A stretch of 64,000 nucleotides of DNA from an uncultured Pelagibacteraceae bacterium (lineage in GTDB: Bacteria; Pseudomonadota; Alphaproteobacteria; Pelagibacterales; Pelagibacteraceae), in NCBI GenBank assembly GCA_905612235.1, contig CAJQRF010000003.1:27594-91593 (forward strand), in the 5' to 3' direction. This document shows positions 1 through 8,626 of the stretch, in pieces. A model generated the notes under the pieces. The model ran no database searches. It had not been told where the DNA came from and saw only the letters and a program-made list of their open reading frames with translations. Made by a program: the position numbers and the translations under genes. The stretch's first letter is position 1, and each line of letters begins with the position of its first letter.

Positions 1-665
1 ATTTTAGCCTTAGTAAACTCAAATTGTCTTTTTGAAATCGTAATGCAATCTAATTTTATATCATAATTTTTTGCAACTTGTTCTGCAAAACCACCCCAAC
101 CACATCCTATTTCTAATAAATTACTTCCTGGTTTGGGCTTAATTAAATCTATTAATTTATTGTATTTATTAATTTGAGCTTTTTCTAAAGTTTCGTCTTT
201 AGAATTAAAAATACCACAAGAATAGGTCAAACTTTTATCTAACCATGCAGAAAAAAATTCATTGCCCAAGTCATAATGTGCAGATATATATTTTTTACTT
301 CTATCTTTGGTATTAGTGTTAGTTAACTTGTTTAAAACTCTTTGTATAAAAGGTAATTTAAGCAATCCAGAAAATTGATATGTTACATTAATATTTCTAG
401 CACTTAATTCTATCAATGAAGTTAGATCATTGGTTTCGAATTCACTATTAATATAACTTTCCCCTAAACTACTACTTCCTCCTCTTAGTATTTTTAAAGA
501 GAAGCTCGGATCGTTAATTTTTATTTGTGCATTAAGTGAACTATTTTTGTTGCCAAAAAAAAATTTCTTACCTTTGTAATCTGTTAATTCTAAGTAGCCA
601 TATGAAATTTTATTCAAATTCCAAAAAACGAATTGGTCAGCAAATTGATCTAGATTTAAATTCAT
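1..665 (-). CDS. cfa: Cyclopropane-fatty-acyl-phospholipid synthase family methyltransferase (3' end outside window)
   Basis: About 221 N-terminal residues are visible; the C-terminus lies beyond base 1. The family transfers a methyl group from S-adenosylmethionine to the double bond of unsaturated acyl chains in membrane phospholipids. Seen here: the conserved segment HYDLGNEFFSAWLDKSLTYS and the SAM-binding glycine loop LLEIGCGWGGF. The ATG at 665 overlaps the stop of the upstream DUF1365 gene as TAATG, which fixes the start and implies translational coupling. The neighbours (DUF1365 and an FAD amine-oxidase-like protein) are the usual partners of this family. Whether the product is a cyclopropane ring, a branched methyl or a methylated furan precursor cannot be told from the visible part. 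Confidence 0.93.
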   Translation of the reverse strand, partial: MNLNLDQFADQFVFWNLNKISYGYLELTDYKGKKFFFGNKNSSLNAQIKINDPSFSLKILRGGSSSLGESYINSEFETNDLTSLIELSARNINVTYQFSGLLKLPFIQRVLNKLTNTNTKDRSKKYISAHYDLGNEFFSAWLDKSLTYSCGIFNSKDETLEKAQINKYNKLIDLIKPKPGSNLLEIGCGWGGFAEQVAKNYDIKLDCITISKRQFEFTKAK

Positions 666-1435
666 TATTTCTCTATAGATAAGTTATTTTTTATATTAAT
701 TTTTTTTTTTACTAATTTAACTCCTTTTATCCACAATCGAAATGCTTCAAAATGTATCGCCGCTATAACTTTAAATGACATAAGTGGGTGTTTTAAAAAT
801 TGGTAAAGCAAATTATTACTATTTAAGCTGATTCTTTTTCCTGTTTGGTGGGCAATAAGTAAGGTTCCATAGGCATCTGTTTGTTTTATTAAAACATTTA
901 TATTACTGCCAGGTTTAGATAATCTAAAGTTGTAAAATGTTTTCATTTCAATAAATGGGGAAACATATAATTTTTTGCTGCATTTATGTAATATAACTTT
1001 AGACGATGATAGGCTCCGAAACACATAGGTGTGTTGCTCGTTAAAAGTATTTTTTACTTCATAAAGAATTGCCTTAAGTTTTAGATTTTTATCATAACAG
1101 TAAAATATACTTAAAGGATTAAAAACATAACCAAAAAATCTCGGAAAACAAAGCAGCTTGATTGTACCGTTACCAATATTTATTTTTGACTTTGATAACG
1201 TTTTTTTTACCCATTCAGTCAAAGAGCTTCCATTGCGAGGACCATGATCTACATTATAAAAACTTAAAATATTAAATCTATTATAAGAAAAAAAACTTAT
1301 TTTTTTTGAAATGCTATCAATTTCCTTTAAATTAATTAATAAAGAAAAGGTTTTATAAGAAAAAAAATGTTTTTTTGGTTTAAATCTTTTATGAGTAATA
1401 ATGCCTGAATATATTGATGAAGAGATGTTTTTCAT
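665..1435 (-). CDS. DUF1365 family protein
   Basis: A 256-residue protein recognised as DUF1365 from the central block around FPRFFGYVFNPLSIFYCY and the following EVKNTFNEQHTYVF. The biochemical function is unknown; the family is repeatedly found beside Cfa-type methyltransferases and FAD oxidases, so a role in acyl-chain or membrane-lipid modification is inferred from context only. It lies in the middle of a three-gene leftward operon: its ATG overlaps the stop of the FAD oxidase gene by four bases (ATGA), and its stop overlaps the start of cfa. No signal peptide or clear transmembrane helix is apparent. Length is normal for the family. Confidence 0.85.
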   Translation of the reverse strand: MKNISSSIYSGIITHKRFKPKKHFFSYKTFSLLINLKEIDSISKKISFFSYNRFNILSFYNVDHGPRNGSSLTEWVKKTLSKSKINIGNGTIKLLCFPRFFGYVFNPLSIFYCYDKNLKLKAILYEVKNTFNEQHTYVFRSLSSSKVILHKCSKKLYVSPFIEMKTFYNFRLSKPGSNINVLIKQTDAYGTLLIAHQTGKRISLNSNNLLYQFLKHPLMSFKVIAAIHFEAFRLWIKGVKLVKKKINIKNNLSIEK

Positions 1436-2673
1436 ATCTTGTTTGCAATATTTATTCCAGATTTTAAACCATCTTCATGAAAGCCATAGCCAAAATAGCT
1501 ACCACAGAACCAACTATTATTTACACCCTGCAGCTCTTCTAAATATTTTTGGGCATTCATGGTTTCTTTATTATAAATAGGATGAGTAAATTCAACTTTT
1601 TTAATAATTTTATTTTTATTAATTGGGATAAAAGGATTCAGAGTAAGAAAATAATTATTTACAGTATTTAAATTTTGTAAATTATTCAACCAATATGTAA
1701 GACAGTTATTGCTTAAATCATTTTTATCTAAAATTGAGTTCCAGCTAGACCAAGCATTTTTTTTTTCTGGCATGAAATGATGGTCAGTGTGTAGATAAGC
1801 TATATTATTTTTATATCTAAAGTTACTTAAAATTTTCTTTTCATTTTCTGTAGGATTTTGGATTAAATTTAATGTCTGGTCAGCATGTGAGGCAAAAACA
1901 ACATGATCGTAATCAAAATATTTGTTATCATCACCATAATATAATCTTACATTCTTCTTATTTCTTAATACTTTTTTAATTGCATGATTTTTAAAATATT
2001 TTCCATTAATTGATTGTAAAACTTTATTAACATAAGCCTTACTTCTCCCCGAAACTGTATACCATTGAGGTCTATTTTTTATTTTAAAAAGCCCATGATT
2101 TCTAAAAAAATTTAAAAATAATTTCATTGGCATTTTTTTTGCTAATTCAGTCGGGGACGACCAAATAGCAGCAACCATTGGAATAATATGAAAATTTATA
2201 AAATAATCAGACATTTTTTTAGATCTTAAAAAATCTTCTAATGATTGATTTTCATAACTATTTATATCTATTTTTGAGGCTATTTTATAAAAATAAATTA
2301 TATCTTTTATCATTCTTAAAAAATTTAAGTTGAATACGTTATACTTATTTGAAAATAAACCTTTTAGTCCATTGCCTGAGTATTCAATATTTGAATTCTT
2401 TACTGATACTGAAAAAGACATGTTGCTTTTTTTATAAGAAATATTTAGATCCCTAAAAAAGCTTACTAAGTTTGGGTAAGTTTCTTTATTAAATACAATA
2501 AACCCCAAGTCTAATGAAATTATTTCATTTTTTGCTTTAGCGTTAATATCAAAGGTATACGAATGTCCACCAAAACTGTCTTCTTTTTCGAACAAATCTA
2601 CTCTGTGTTTTTTTGATAAAAAGTAAGCTGCACTCAAACCAGAAATTCCTGAGCCAATAACAGCAATTTTCAT
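1432..2673 (-). CDS. FAD-dependent amine-oxidase-like oxidoreductase
   Basis: A 413-residue flavoprotein. The N-terminus MKIAVIGSGISGLSAAYFLS is a classic Rossmann dinucleotide-binding motif (GxGxxG), followed by an acidic residue ending the second strand (DLFEKEDSFGGHSYTF). The C-terminal WFCGSYFGYGFHEDGLKSG matches the second FAD-contacting region of the NAD(P)-binding/amine oxidase superfamily. It is the first gene of the operon with DUF1365 and cfa. In this setting such proteins are thought to act on lipid acyl chains; related flavoproteins reduce or desaturate methylated fatty acids in other bacteria. The exact reaction here is inference. Confidence 0.85.
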   Translation of the reverse strand: MKIAVIGSGISGLSAAYFLSKKHRVDLFEKEDSFGGHSYTFDINAKAKNEIISLDLGFIVFNKETYPNLVSFFRDLNISYKKSNMSFSVSVKNSNIEYSGNGLKGLFSNKYNVFNLNFLRMIKDIIYFYKIASKIDINSYENQSLEDFLRSKKMSDYFINFHIIPMVAAIWSSPTELAKKMPMKLFLNFFRNHGLFKIKNRPQWYTVSGRSKAYVNKVLQSINGKYFKNHAIKKVLRNKKNVRLYYGDDNKYFDYDHVVFASHADQTLNLIQNPTENEKKILSNFRYKNNIAYLHTDHHFMPEKKNAWSSWNSILDKNDLSNNCLTYWLNNLQNLNTVNNYFLTLNPFIPINKNKIIKKVEFTHPIYNKETMNAQKYLEELQGVNNSWFCGSYFGYGFHEDGLKSGINIANKI

Positions 2674-2679
2674 ATATTA

Positions 2680-3561
2680 TTATTTTTTATATTTTTTAAA
2701 TTTAGTGTTAACACTGAATTCAAATATAATAGCAAAAACAATAATTCCACCACCAATAATGACGCTCATTGGTGGGACCTCATTTATAAAAATCCACGCC
2801 CAAATAGGTCCAAGAACCGCCTCTGTTAACATTAAAACTCCAACGACGGCTGCTGGGGTTGTTTGGGAGCCAACAGTAATTAAAATAAATCCAAATCCAA
2901 TTTGAAAAACACCTGCTAAAAAACCAAGAAAAAGATCATGTGGTGAAATTGATAACTTGCCTGCCACTAAGTAACCAATAAATGCGGCCATAATACCTGC
3001 TACGAATTGAGCCGGAACCATGTCAACGTTGGGATATTTTCTTACAATTATTATTAATACCGCGAAGGAAATGGGCATTACGAATGCCACGATGTTTCCA
3101 AAAAATTGTACGTTAGTTTGTACAGATAGAGAGCTGCCAACAATCAACAAGACGCCACACATTCCCACTAGAATTGAGATAAAAGTTATTAAATTTATTT
3201 TTTCTTTTAAAAAAACATAACCAAAAAATGCTAAAAAAATTGTCTCTGTTGTAATTATAAAAAGAGTATTTGCAACTGTCGTGTAATACATTGCAAACAC
3301 ATAAGATGCAAAACCAAACCCTAAAAATATCCCTGCGACTAAACCTGGGACTCCAAATCTATAAAAAACAGTAAAAAAATTTTTTTTATATTTAACGAGT
3401 AAATACAATGCTACAATTATTGTAAAAAAAAATTGTCTCCAAAAAAGAATTTGCCACAAATTTGCACCTTCAAAAGATTTTACAATTATTCCTCCAAAGC
3501 TTAGGAATGTTGCACCTAAGAGGACTAAAATTGAACCTGGAATTTTATTTAAAAATGTCAA
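2680..3561 (-). CDS. EamA/DMT-superfamily transporter
   Basis: A 293-residue, very hydrophobic protein with about ten predicted transmembrane helices arranged as two EamA repeats. Recognisable blocks are the first helix with LGATFLSFGGIIVKSF, the FWRQFFFT segment after it, TTETIFLAFFGYVFLKEKI at the end of repeat one and MLTEAVLGPIWAWIFINEVP at the end of repeat two. The family exports or imports small metabolites such as amino acids and nucleosides; the substrate cannot be predicted. It lies seven bases from the FAD oxidase start and ten bases downstream of the SGNH hydrolase, so it could be co-transcribed with either. A second EamA protein lies at 56518-57417. Confidence 0.88.
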   Translation of the reverse strand: MTFLNKIPGSILVLLGATFLSFGGIIVKSFEGANLWQILFWRQFFFTIIVALYLLVKYKKNFFTVFYRFGVPGLVAGIFLGFGFASYVFAMYYTTVANTLFIITTETIFLAFFGYVFLKEKINLITFISILVGMCGVLLIVGSSLSVQTNVQFFGNIVAFVMPISFAVLIIIVRKYPNVDMVPAQFVAGIMAAFIGYLVAGKLSISPHDLFLGFLAGVFQIGFGFILITVGSQTTPAAVVGVLMLTEAVLGPIWAWIFINEVPPMSVIIGGGIIVFAIIFEFSVNTKFKKYKK

Positions 3562-3570
3562 ATTGTTTAC

Positions 3571-4572
3571 TTAATTTTTTTTTATAATTTTTGTTTTATT
3601 AATATAATTAACAAGACATTCATTGTAGTATGAATGTGCTTTACCACTTGGGTGGTAGTCACCAGGTAAAATCATTTCTCCTACTAAAGAAACAGAACAA
3701 TCTACATAATTAATTTTATTATTTTTAAAATAATTTATATAATTATTTTTTTTGTTAGGATTATCAAGATCTAGAATTAACAATATAAAATCAGCACTAT
3801 AATTAGATGAAATATTTTTCATTTCTAAAATTATTTTTTTAGTAACAAGAAGTTGCTGTTTTTTTCTGTGTTTAGTTTTTAATTTCATATAAGTTTTTTC
3901 AAAAAGCGCTATTAATGAGGATTTCTCTCTTAAAGGTAAATTTATATAGCTTGTCGGTGGTCGCATTAATAATTTATTATCTTTTCCAAGAATTGCGTAT
4001 GGAGTACTTACATGACCACGCCTTGAATACTTGGCCAAAGTATGTAGCCACCTGGCTCTTGCAACATTTCGATATTCATGGTGAGCAATTAATCCATATA
4101 CAACTAGTCTTGGTGATTGCATTTTTGTTATTTGCTTTTCTAGCATTAAAAGTGATTGAACACTTCCATATCCCCCTTGTGCAAAATTATATACTTTAAA
4201 ATTTTCAAATTCTTTCTGAAATTTATGAGAAAATGTTTCATAGTCATTTACTCCCCAACCTTGAGTAAATGAACCTCCAATCATTAATATTTCCTTTTCA
4301 GATTGATTTTTGCTGTTGATTATTCTTTCGCTATTTTTTCCAAAATTCATTTGAAACTTTTTAATTGATTCATTTCGTGTTTTAATTTCATAAGTGCCTT
4401 TTTTGGCCTTCCATCCCAAAACAGCATCAGGTTTAAAAATTGGTTTTTCATTTACAATAATATTTTCCCATGGCTTGTAACCTAATGCTTTTAATAAAAT
4501 TTCCAAAACTACAAGTGATACAAGTGTAGAGACAAAAACTAAAATTATTTTTTTAAATGAAATTATTTTCAT
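3571..4572 (-). CDS. Membrane-anchored SGNH/GDSL hydrolase-like protein
   Basis: A 333-residue protein with one N-terminal membrane helix (about residues 8-28) and an SGNH-type fold. Block I is GGSFTQG (residues 99-105, predicted nucleophile S101); the glycine block is FAQGGYGSVQSL; block V is GDYHPSG near residue 305, giving the Asp and His. Such enzymes are esterases, lipases or carbohydrate O-acyl-esterases; the substrate here is unknown. Active-site placement after the helix suggests a periplasmic domain. Its start overlaps the 3' end of pxpC by 20 bases, so it is co-transcribed with the 5-oxoprolinase genes, although no functional link is obvious. Confidence 0.72.
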   Translation of the reverse strand: MKIISFKKIILVFVSTLVSLVVLEILLKALGYKPWENIIVNEKPIFKPDAVLGWKAKKGTYEIKTRNESIKKFQMNFGKNSERIINSKNQSEKEILMIGGSFTQGWGVNDYETFSHKFQKEFENFKVYNFAQGGYGSVQSLLMLEKQITKMQSPRLVVYGLIAHHEYRNVARARWLHTLAKYSRRGHVSTPYAILGKDNKLLMRPPTSYINLPLREKSSLIALFEKTYMKLKTKHRKKQQLLVTKKIILEMKNISSNYSADFILLILDLDNPNKKNNYINYFKNNKINYVDCSVSLVGEMILPGDYHPSGKAHSYYNECLVNYINKTKIIKKN

Positions 4573-5524
4573 TAATATTTTTTATAATTTTTGAAATATT
4601 GTTATACCTTTCAGAATACAATTGTTCTGCTTCTTTAAGACCTATACACTTAAACGTGATATTTGTCCCTGGTATTTTTTGAACTAACAAATCATAATCA
4701 GCAGATATTATGTTAGCTATTTTGGGGTACCCACCAATTGTTGGATGGTCTGTTAAAAGTATTATTGGTTGACCATCTGCAGGCACTTGCACTGATCCTT
4801 TTGTGATGCCCTCTGATCTTATGTTTGTGTTAATAATATTTTCTAAGGCTTTGCCCTTTAATCTCATTCCCATACGATCAGTTAAATTTGTAATTTTATA
4901 ATTCTGGGAAAAAAATTTTTTTTTACTTTCTTCTGAGAAGTAATCATGCTGAGGTCCTTTTAGAACCCTAATTGTATTAACATCTTCTGTGGAAATAATA
5001 GCTTTGAAATTTTCTTTATTATCGTTTGCTTTATTAATTACAATCTTATCCTCTTCTTTAATTTTATTTCCATTGTTGGGTCCTATTCTTGCTCTAACTA
5101 AAGTGGATACACTGCTGAAAAAAGACTGTATTTTGAAACCTCCAGCTACAGATAAATAACCATATGCAGATTTTTTTGTTGCTATAACATCTATTACATC
5201 TCCCTCATTTAAATTATAACTTCTATTACACTGTCCTTTGATCGTATCATTGTTTGAATAAACAATTTGAAAGTGCGTGTTACCTGTTACTGCAATCTTA
5301 GTTTTACCTTTCGTTAACTTTAACATGGGGCCTTGATAAGCAAACTCTAAGGCTCCATAATTTTTTTTATTTCCAACTAATGCATTGGCAATTAAAAAAG
5401 ACTTATGGTCCATACATCCTCCTGGGGGAAGTCCAAAGTGTTGCAATCCAAAGCGTCCTTCGTCTTGGTATGTGGTGTTGATTCCAGGTCTTAAAACTTT
5501 AAAAAAATTATTATCCATGATCAT
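4553..5524 (-). CDS. pxpC: 5-oxoprolinase subunit PxpC (biotin-dependent carboxyltransferase-like)
   Basis: A 323-residue member of the KipA/PxpC family. With PxpA and PxpB it forms the prokaryotic ATP-dependent 5-oxoprolinase that opens 5-oxoproline (pyroglutamate) to glutamate in the cytoplasm. Supporting sequence: N-terminal INTTYQDEGRFGLQHFGLPP, then GGCMDHKSFLIANALVGN, and the family's C-terminal DHPTIGGYPKIANI. It overlaps pxpB by 14 bases upstream and the SGNH hydrolase by 20 bases downstream. pxpA diverges just beyond pxpB, so all three subunits are present. Length is normal. Confidence 0.93.
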   Translation of the reverse strand: MIMDNNFFKVLRPGINTTYQDEGRFGLQHFGLPPGGCMDHKSFLIANALVGNKKNYGALEFAYQGPMLKLTKGKTKIAVTGNTHFQIVYSNNDTIKGQCNRSYNLNEGDVIDVIATKKSAYGYLSVAGGFKIQSFFSSVSTLVRARIGPNNGNKIKEEDKIVINKANDNKENFKAIISTEDVNTIRVLKGPQHDYFSEESKKKFFSQNYKITNLTDRMGMRLKGKALENIINTNIRSEGITKGSVQVPADGQPIILLTDHPTIGGYPKIANIISADYDLLVQKIPGTNITFKCIGLKEAEQLYSERYNNISKIIKNINENNFI

Positions 5525-6197
5525 GACTGTGGAACTCCTCTTTAGATATTGATTTAAATTTTATAGTATCTCCGGGAGATAGGAGACATGGGTTTAAATT
5601 ATTTTTGCTATTAAAAAGTATTGTTGGGGTTCTTCCTATAATATTCCATCCACCAGGACTTTCATAAGGATATATGTTACAAAACTTTTCAACAATTCCA
5701 ATTGAGCCTGCTGGAACCTTAACTCTTGGAGTTTTTAAGCGATTTAAAAAAAGTTTTTTGCTAACATCTCCCATAAATGGATGCCCAGGCACAAAACCAA
5801 TCATATAGACGAAGTAGGTAGATTTTAAATGAATACTAATTATCTCTTCTTTATCCAATTTTAATTCTCTACTCATCTTTGTTAAATCCATTTCAAAATC
5901 ATAACAAATAGGAATATTCCATTCTTTTTTTTCTTGTTTAAAACTAAAATTATAAAAATTTGAAGAATTTATAAAATCAGAAACTATTTTTGAGTTAGTT
6001 TTTTTTAAATCAAAACTAATTATTAATTTATTATAAGAGGGGGCACAATTTAATATCCCTTTTATTTTTTCTAGTTTTGATTGTTTTTTTATAAAGTAAA
6101 ATAATTTCAATACCTCATTATTAATGTCTTGATTTACTTCGTCACCAAAATCACAAATAATCGCAGAATCGCCAATATTATTTAGTTTATTTAACAT
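5511..6197 (-). CDS. pxpB: 5-oxoprolinase subunit PxpB (KipI family)
   Basis: A 228-residue protein of the KipI/PxpB family, a partner of PxpC. Diagnostic segments are GDSAIICDFGDE at the N-terminus, YMIGFVPGHPFMGDV in the middle and YPYESPGGWNIIGRTP near the C-terminus. It is the first gene of the leftward half of the 5-oxoprolinase locus and its 3' end overlaps pxpC. Start at the ATG at 6197, 52 bases from the divergent pxpA start. Together with PxpA it should allow 5-oxoproline, which arises spontaneously from glutamine and glutamate, to be recovered as glutamate. Confidence 0.92.
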   Translation of the reverse strand: MLNKLNNIGDSAIICDFGDEVNQDINNEVLKLFYFIKKQSKLEKIKGILNCAPSYNKLIISFDLKKTNSKIVSDFINSSNFYNFSFKQEKKEWNIPICYDFEMDLTKMSRELKLDKEEIISIHLKSTYFVYMIGFVPGHPFMGDVSKKLFLNRLKTPRVKVPAGSIGIVEKFCNIYPYESPGGWNIIGRTPTILFNSKNNLNPCLLSPGDTIKFKSISKEEFHSHDHG

Positions 6198-6249
6198 AAG
6201 CTGATATAATAATTATTATTCCTTATTAAATAAACTAAGGATTTGAAAT
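6198..6249. promoter_or_regulatory. Divergent promoter region pxpB / pxpA
   Basis: The 52 bases between the divergent 5-oxoprolinase genes are almost pure A/T, include a TATAAT-like stretch, and must hold both promoters and both ribosome-binding sites. No clear operator stands out above the AT background. The call rests on gene arrangement rather than on a strong motif. Confidence 0.4.
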
Positions 6250-7023
6250 ATGGAAATTAACATTAACTGTGATCTAGGGGAAAGCTCAAAGTTTCACTCA
6301 ACAGAAAATGACCCTCTTTTATTAAATATTGTTAACTCTGCAAATATAGCTTGTGGATATCATGCTGGAGATAAAATTACTATGGAAAAAACTATAGAAA
6401 TTTCAAAAAAAAATAAAGTTAGTATAGGTGCTCACCCATCTTTTAAAGATAGAGAAAATTTTGGAAGAAAAAGGCTAAATTTATCAAATTGGGAAATAAC
6501 TAAATTAATAACTGAACAAATAAAATTACTTTCAGACATTGCTGCCAGTAAAGAAATGAAAATAACTCACGTCAAACCGCATGGCGCTTTAAATAATATG
6601 GCTTGTGAAGATTATGATCTAGCAAAAACTATTTCTGAATCCATAATAAAAATTAATAAAGATTTGATATTTTTAGTACCTACTGGATCTAAAATGGAGA
6701 AAGTAGGAAAAAATCTCGGAATGAAAATTGCTACAGAAATATTTGCTGATAGAAACTATGAAGATGATGGAAATTTAGTATTAAGATCAAAGAAAAATGC
6801 AATGATAACTGACCCAAATATTGCCGCACAACACATTGTTAAAATGGTAAAAAATAAAGCATTAAATTGTTATTCAGGAAAACAAATTCCTTGTCAGATT
6901 GACTCAGTTTGCGTTCATGGTGATGGTCAAAATGCAGTAAAAACTGCTAAAAAAATAAAGGAAGGTCTTATAAGATCTGGTGTGACTTTAAAGACATTAG
7001 ATAAAATGAAAAAATTCATTTAA
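6250..7023 (+). CDS. pxpA: 5-oxoprolinase subunit PxpA (LamB/YcsF family)
   Basis: A 257-residue cytoplasmic protein of the LamB/YcsF family, the third subunit of 5-oxoprolinase. Signature segments are INCDLGES at the N-terminus, NIACGYHAGD, GAHPSFKDRENFGR, HVKPHGALNNM and CVHGDGQNAV near the C-terminus. These acidic and histidine positions are the conserved metal and substrate pocket of the family. Transcribed away from pxpBC, with the TPR gene 17 bases downstream, probably in the same transcript. Length matches the family closely. Confidence 0.94.
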   Translation: MEININCDLGESSKFHSTENDPLLLNIVNSANIACGYHAGDKITMEKTIEISKKNKVSIGAHPSFKDRENFGRKRLNLSNWEITKLITEQIKLLSDIAASKEMKITHVKPHGALNNMACEDYDLAKTISESIIKINKDLIFLVPTGSKMEKVGKNLGMKIATEIFADRNYEDDGNLVLRSKKNAMITDPNIAAQHIVKMVKNKALNCYSGKQIPCQIDSVCVHGDGQNAVKTAKKIKEGLIRSGVTLKTLDKMKKFI

Positions 7024-7040
7024 GTAAGTTTTTAAATAAA

Positions 7041-7523
7041 ATGAAAAAAATTGCTAAATCTTTAATTATAATTTTTGCCATGTCTCTTTTTAATTGTAAT
7101 TCAATTTTTGCTGCAGGAACTACCAGTAGTGGAAATGATGATGCTGATTTATATAAAAAAGGAAAAAATTTAGTGTATAGAGCTAAAAAACTTGAAAAAA
7201 AAAATAAAAACATGAAGGCAGAAAAATTATATTTAAAAGCCCTTGTTAATTTTGAGAAAGCTTATACTAAAGATAAAAAAAATCCGGATATATTAAACTA
7301 TTTGGGTTATGCATTAAGAAAGACTGGTCAACTTGAAAAAGCAGAAATTTTTTATCTTAAAGGATTAGATCTTGACGCAGGACATTTGGGTATCAATGAA
7401 TATCTAGGTGAACTTTATGTTCAAACTAATAGAATTGAACTTGCTGAAAAAAGACTTGAAGTTCTTGCTGGCTGCAAATGTGAAGAATATAAAGAACTAA
7501 AAGAATTAATAGATAATAATTAA
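7041..7523 (+). CDS. Exported TPR-repeat protein
   Basis: A 160-residue protein with a signal peptide (positive MKK, hydrophobic core, cleavage predicted after SIFA near residue 24). After a lysine-rich, probably helical stretch (about residues 40-60) it carries two or three TPR-like helix pairs, visible in the regular spacing of Tyr, Leu, Gly and Ala in DILNYLGYALRKTGQLEKAE and the next repeat. TPR units mediate protein contacts; no enzymatic motif is present. It follows pxpA by 17 bases and precedes the conserved unknown gene by two bases, suggesting one transcript. Function not recognised. Confidence 0.7.
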   Translation: MKKIAKSLIIIFAMSLFNCNSIFAAGTTSSGNDDADLYKKGKNLVYRAKKLEKKNKNMKAEKLYLKALVNFEKAYTKDKKNPDILNYLGYALRKTGQLEKAEIFYLKGLDLDAGHLGINEYLGELYVQTNRIELAEKRLEVLAGCKCEEYKELKELIDNN

Positions 7524-7524
7524 A

Positions 7525-7980
7525 ATGAGATCCATTAAATCCACAGAAATAGATCATCTATACAAAATATTTAAACCTCAATTAAGTCCAAAAAAAATGT
7601 TAAAATTTGGTGTTTTTGGTGGCTCATATTTCGAAGGAAAAATAAAAGAATATCCTAAAGTGTGGTTTACAAAAGCAAAACTTAGTAAAACTTTTGATAT
7701 AAAACAAAATTATTTTAAAGTTAAAGCGGGCCTATCAAGAGAGCACTGGATAGAAAAAGGTTGGATTTTTAAAGAAGACCCTTTGGGTTGGTTCCAGTGG
7801 TATTGTAGATTTACAAAAGGAAGACGTATTCCCCATATCGATGGTGTACAAATAAAAAGGTGGAAAAATTTTACTAGGCATGTAACTGCTATAAAAAATA
7901 ACTGTGAGTCTGGTGATATATACTGCAGAAGAAGACAGAGACAAGCAATTTTGCAATGGGCTTATAATCCTTTTATTTAA
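7525..7980 (+). CDS. Conserved protein of unknown function (Trp/Arg-rich)
   Basis: A 151-residue soluble protein without signal peptide or membrane helix. It is rich in Trp, Lys and Arg, with striking blocks KFGVFGGSYFEGKIKEYP, HWIEKGWIFKEDPLGWFQWY, CRFTKGRRIPHIDGVQIKRW and CRRRQRQAILQWAY. The spacing of WFQWYCRF, GRR, D, Q, RW, CRRRQRQ looks like a genuinely constrained domain, and I have an impression of similar proteins in other bacteria and algae but cannot name the family. Several Cys residues (in WYCRF, NNCESGDIYC) could bind metal or a disulfide. It starts two bases after the TPR gene stop. Function unknown. Confidence 0.65.
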   Translation: MRSIKSTEIDHLYKIFKPQLSPKKMLKFGVFGGSYFEGKIKEYPKVWFTKAKLSKTFDIKQNYFKVKAGLSREHWIEKGWIFKEDPLGWFQWYCRFTKGRRIPHIDGVQIKRWKNFTRHVTAIKNNCESGDIYCRRRQRQAILQWAYNPFI

Positions 7981-8014
7981 CACAATTTAGCATTAGAATT
8001 ATAAAATATATAAA

Positions 8015-8626
8015 GTGATAGAAGAGACCTTAATATTTTTTCAAATAATATTTATAGACATCGTGATGGCTGCAGATAATGCCATAATCATAGGCATGGT
8101 AGCAGCAAATTTTGCTCCAAAAAACAGAAAACAAATCATAATGTGGGGTGTTTTTGCAGCCTTTATTTTCAGAATTATATTCGCCTTTTCTGCAACTTTT
8201 TTATTTCAATTTGCATTCATTAAACTAATTGGTGGAGCACTACTTTTATGGATTGTTAACGAACTTAGACAAGATTTATTTAATATTAAAAAAATAAAAT
8301 CTCCCACAAAAAAATCAAAGGAACCATCTTTTATGAGTGGAGTTTATAAAGTCTTGGTAGCTGATATTACGCTAAGTTTTGACAACGTTTTAGGAGTAGC
8401 TGGCGCAGCTAAAGATCATTACTTTTTATTATTCTTTGGTTTATTTTTATCTGTAGTTTTAATAGGAGCAGCCGCATCTTATTTTGCAAAATATATTCAA
8501 GATCATAAATGGGTGGGTTATATCGGTTTAGTTGTAATTCTACTAGTAGCAATTCAATTAATTATTGGCGGTTTAATAGACTACAATGTTCTTGTAATCA
8601 ATAAACCTTTTGCTTCCTGGTTTTAA
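8015..8626 (+). CDS. TerC family integral membrane protein (YjbE type)
   Basis: A 203-residue membrane protein with about six or seven helices. TerC hallmarks are the two Asp-Asn motifs in membrane segments: [15 protein letters not shown] near the N-terminus and [18 protein letters not shown] in the middle. Family members are linked to metal-ion (often manganese) export or to tellurite resistance; the substrate here is inferred only. The start is GTG at 8015; no ATG before the first DN motif would give a complete protein. Its 3' end overlaps the convergent PrpD-like gene by four bases. Confidence 0.85.
   Translation: MIEETLIFFQIIFIDIVMAADNAIIIGMVAANFAPKNRKQIIMWGVFAAFIFRIIFAFSATFLFQFAFIKLIGGALLLWIVNELRQDLFNIKKIKSPTKKSKEPSFMSGVYKVLVADITLSFDNVLGVAGAAKDHYFLLFFGLFLSVVLIGAAASYFAKYIQDHKWVGYIGLVVILLVAIQLIIGGLIDYNVLVINKPFASWF

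Noticed and set aside
3915-4199. 94-codon plus-strand ORF with hydrophobic stretches
   Set aside because: Lies entirely inside the SGNH hydrolase gene on the opposite strand, no ribosome-binding site, no recognisable family.
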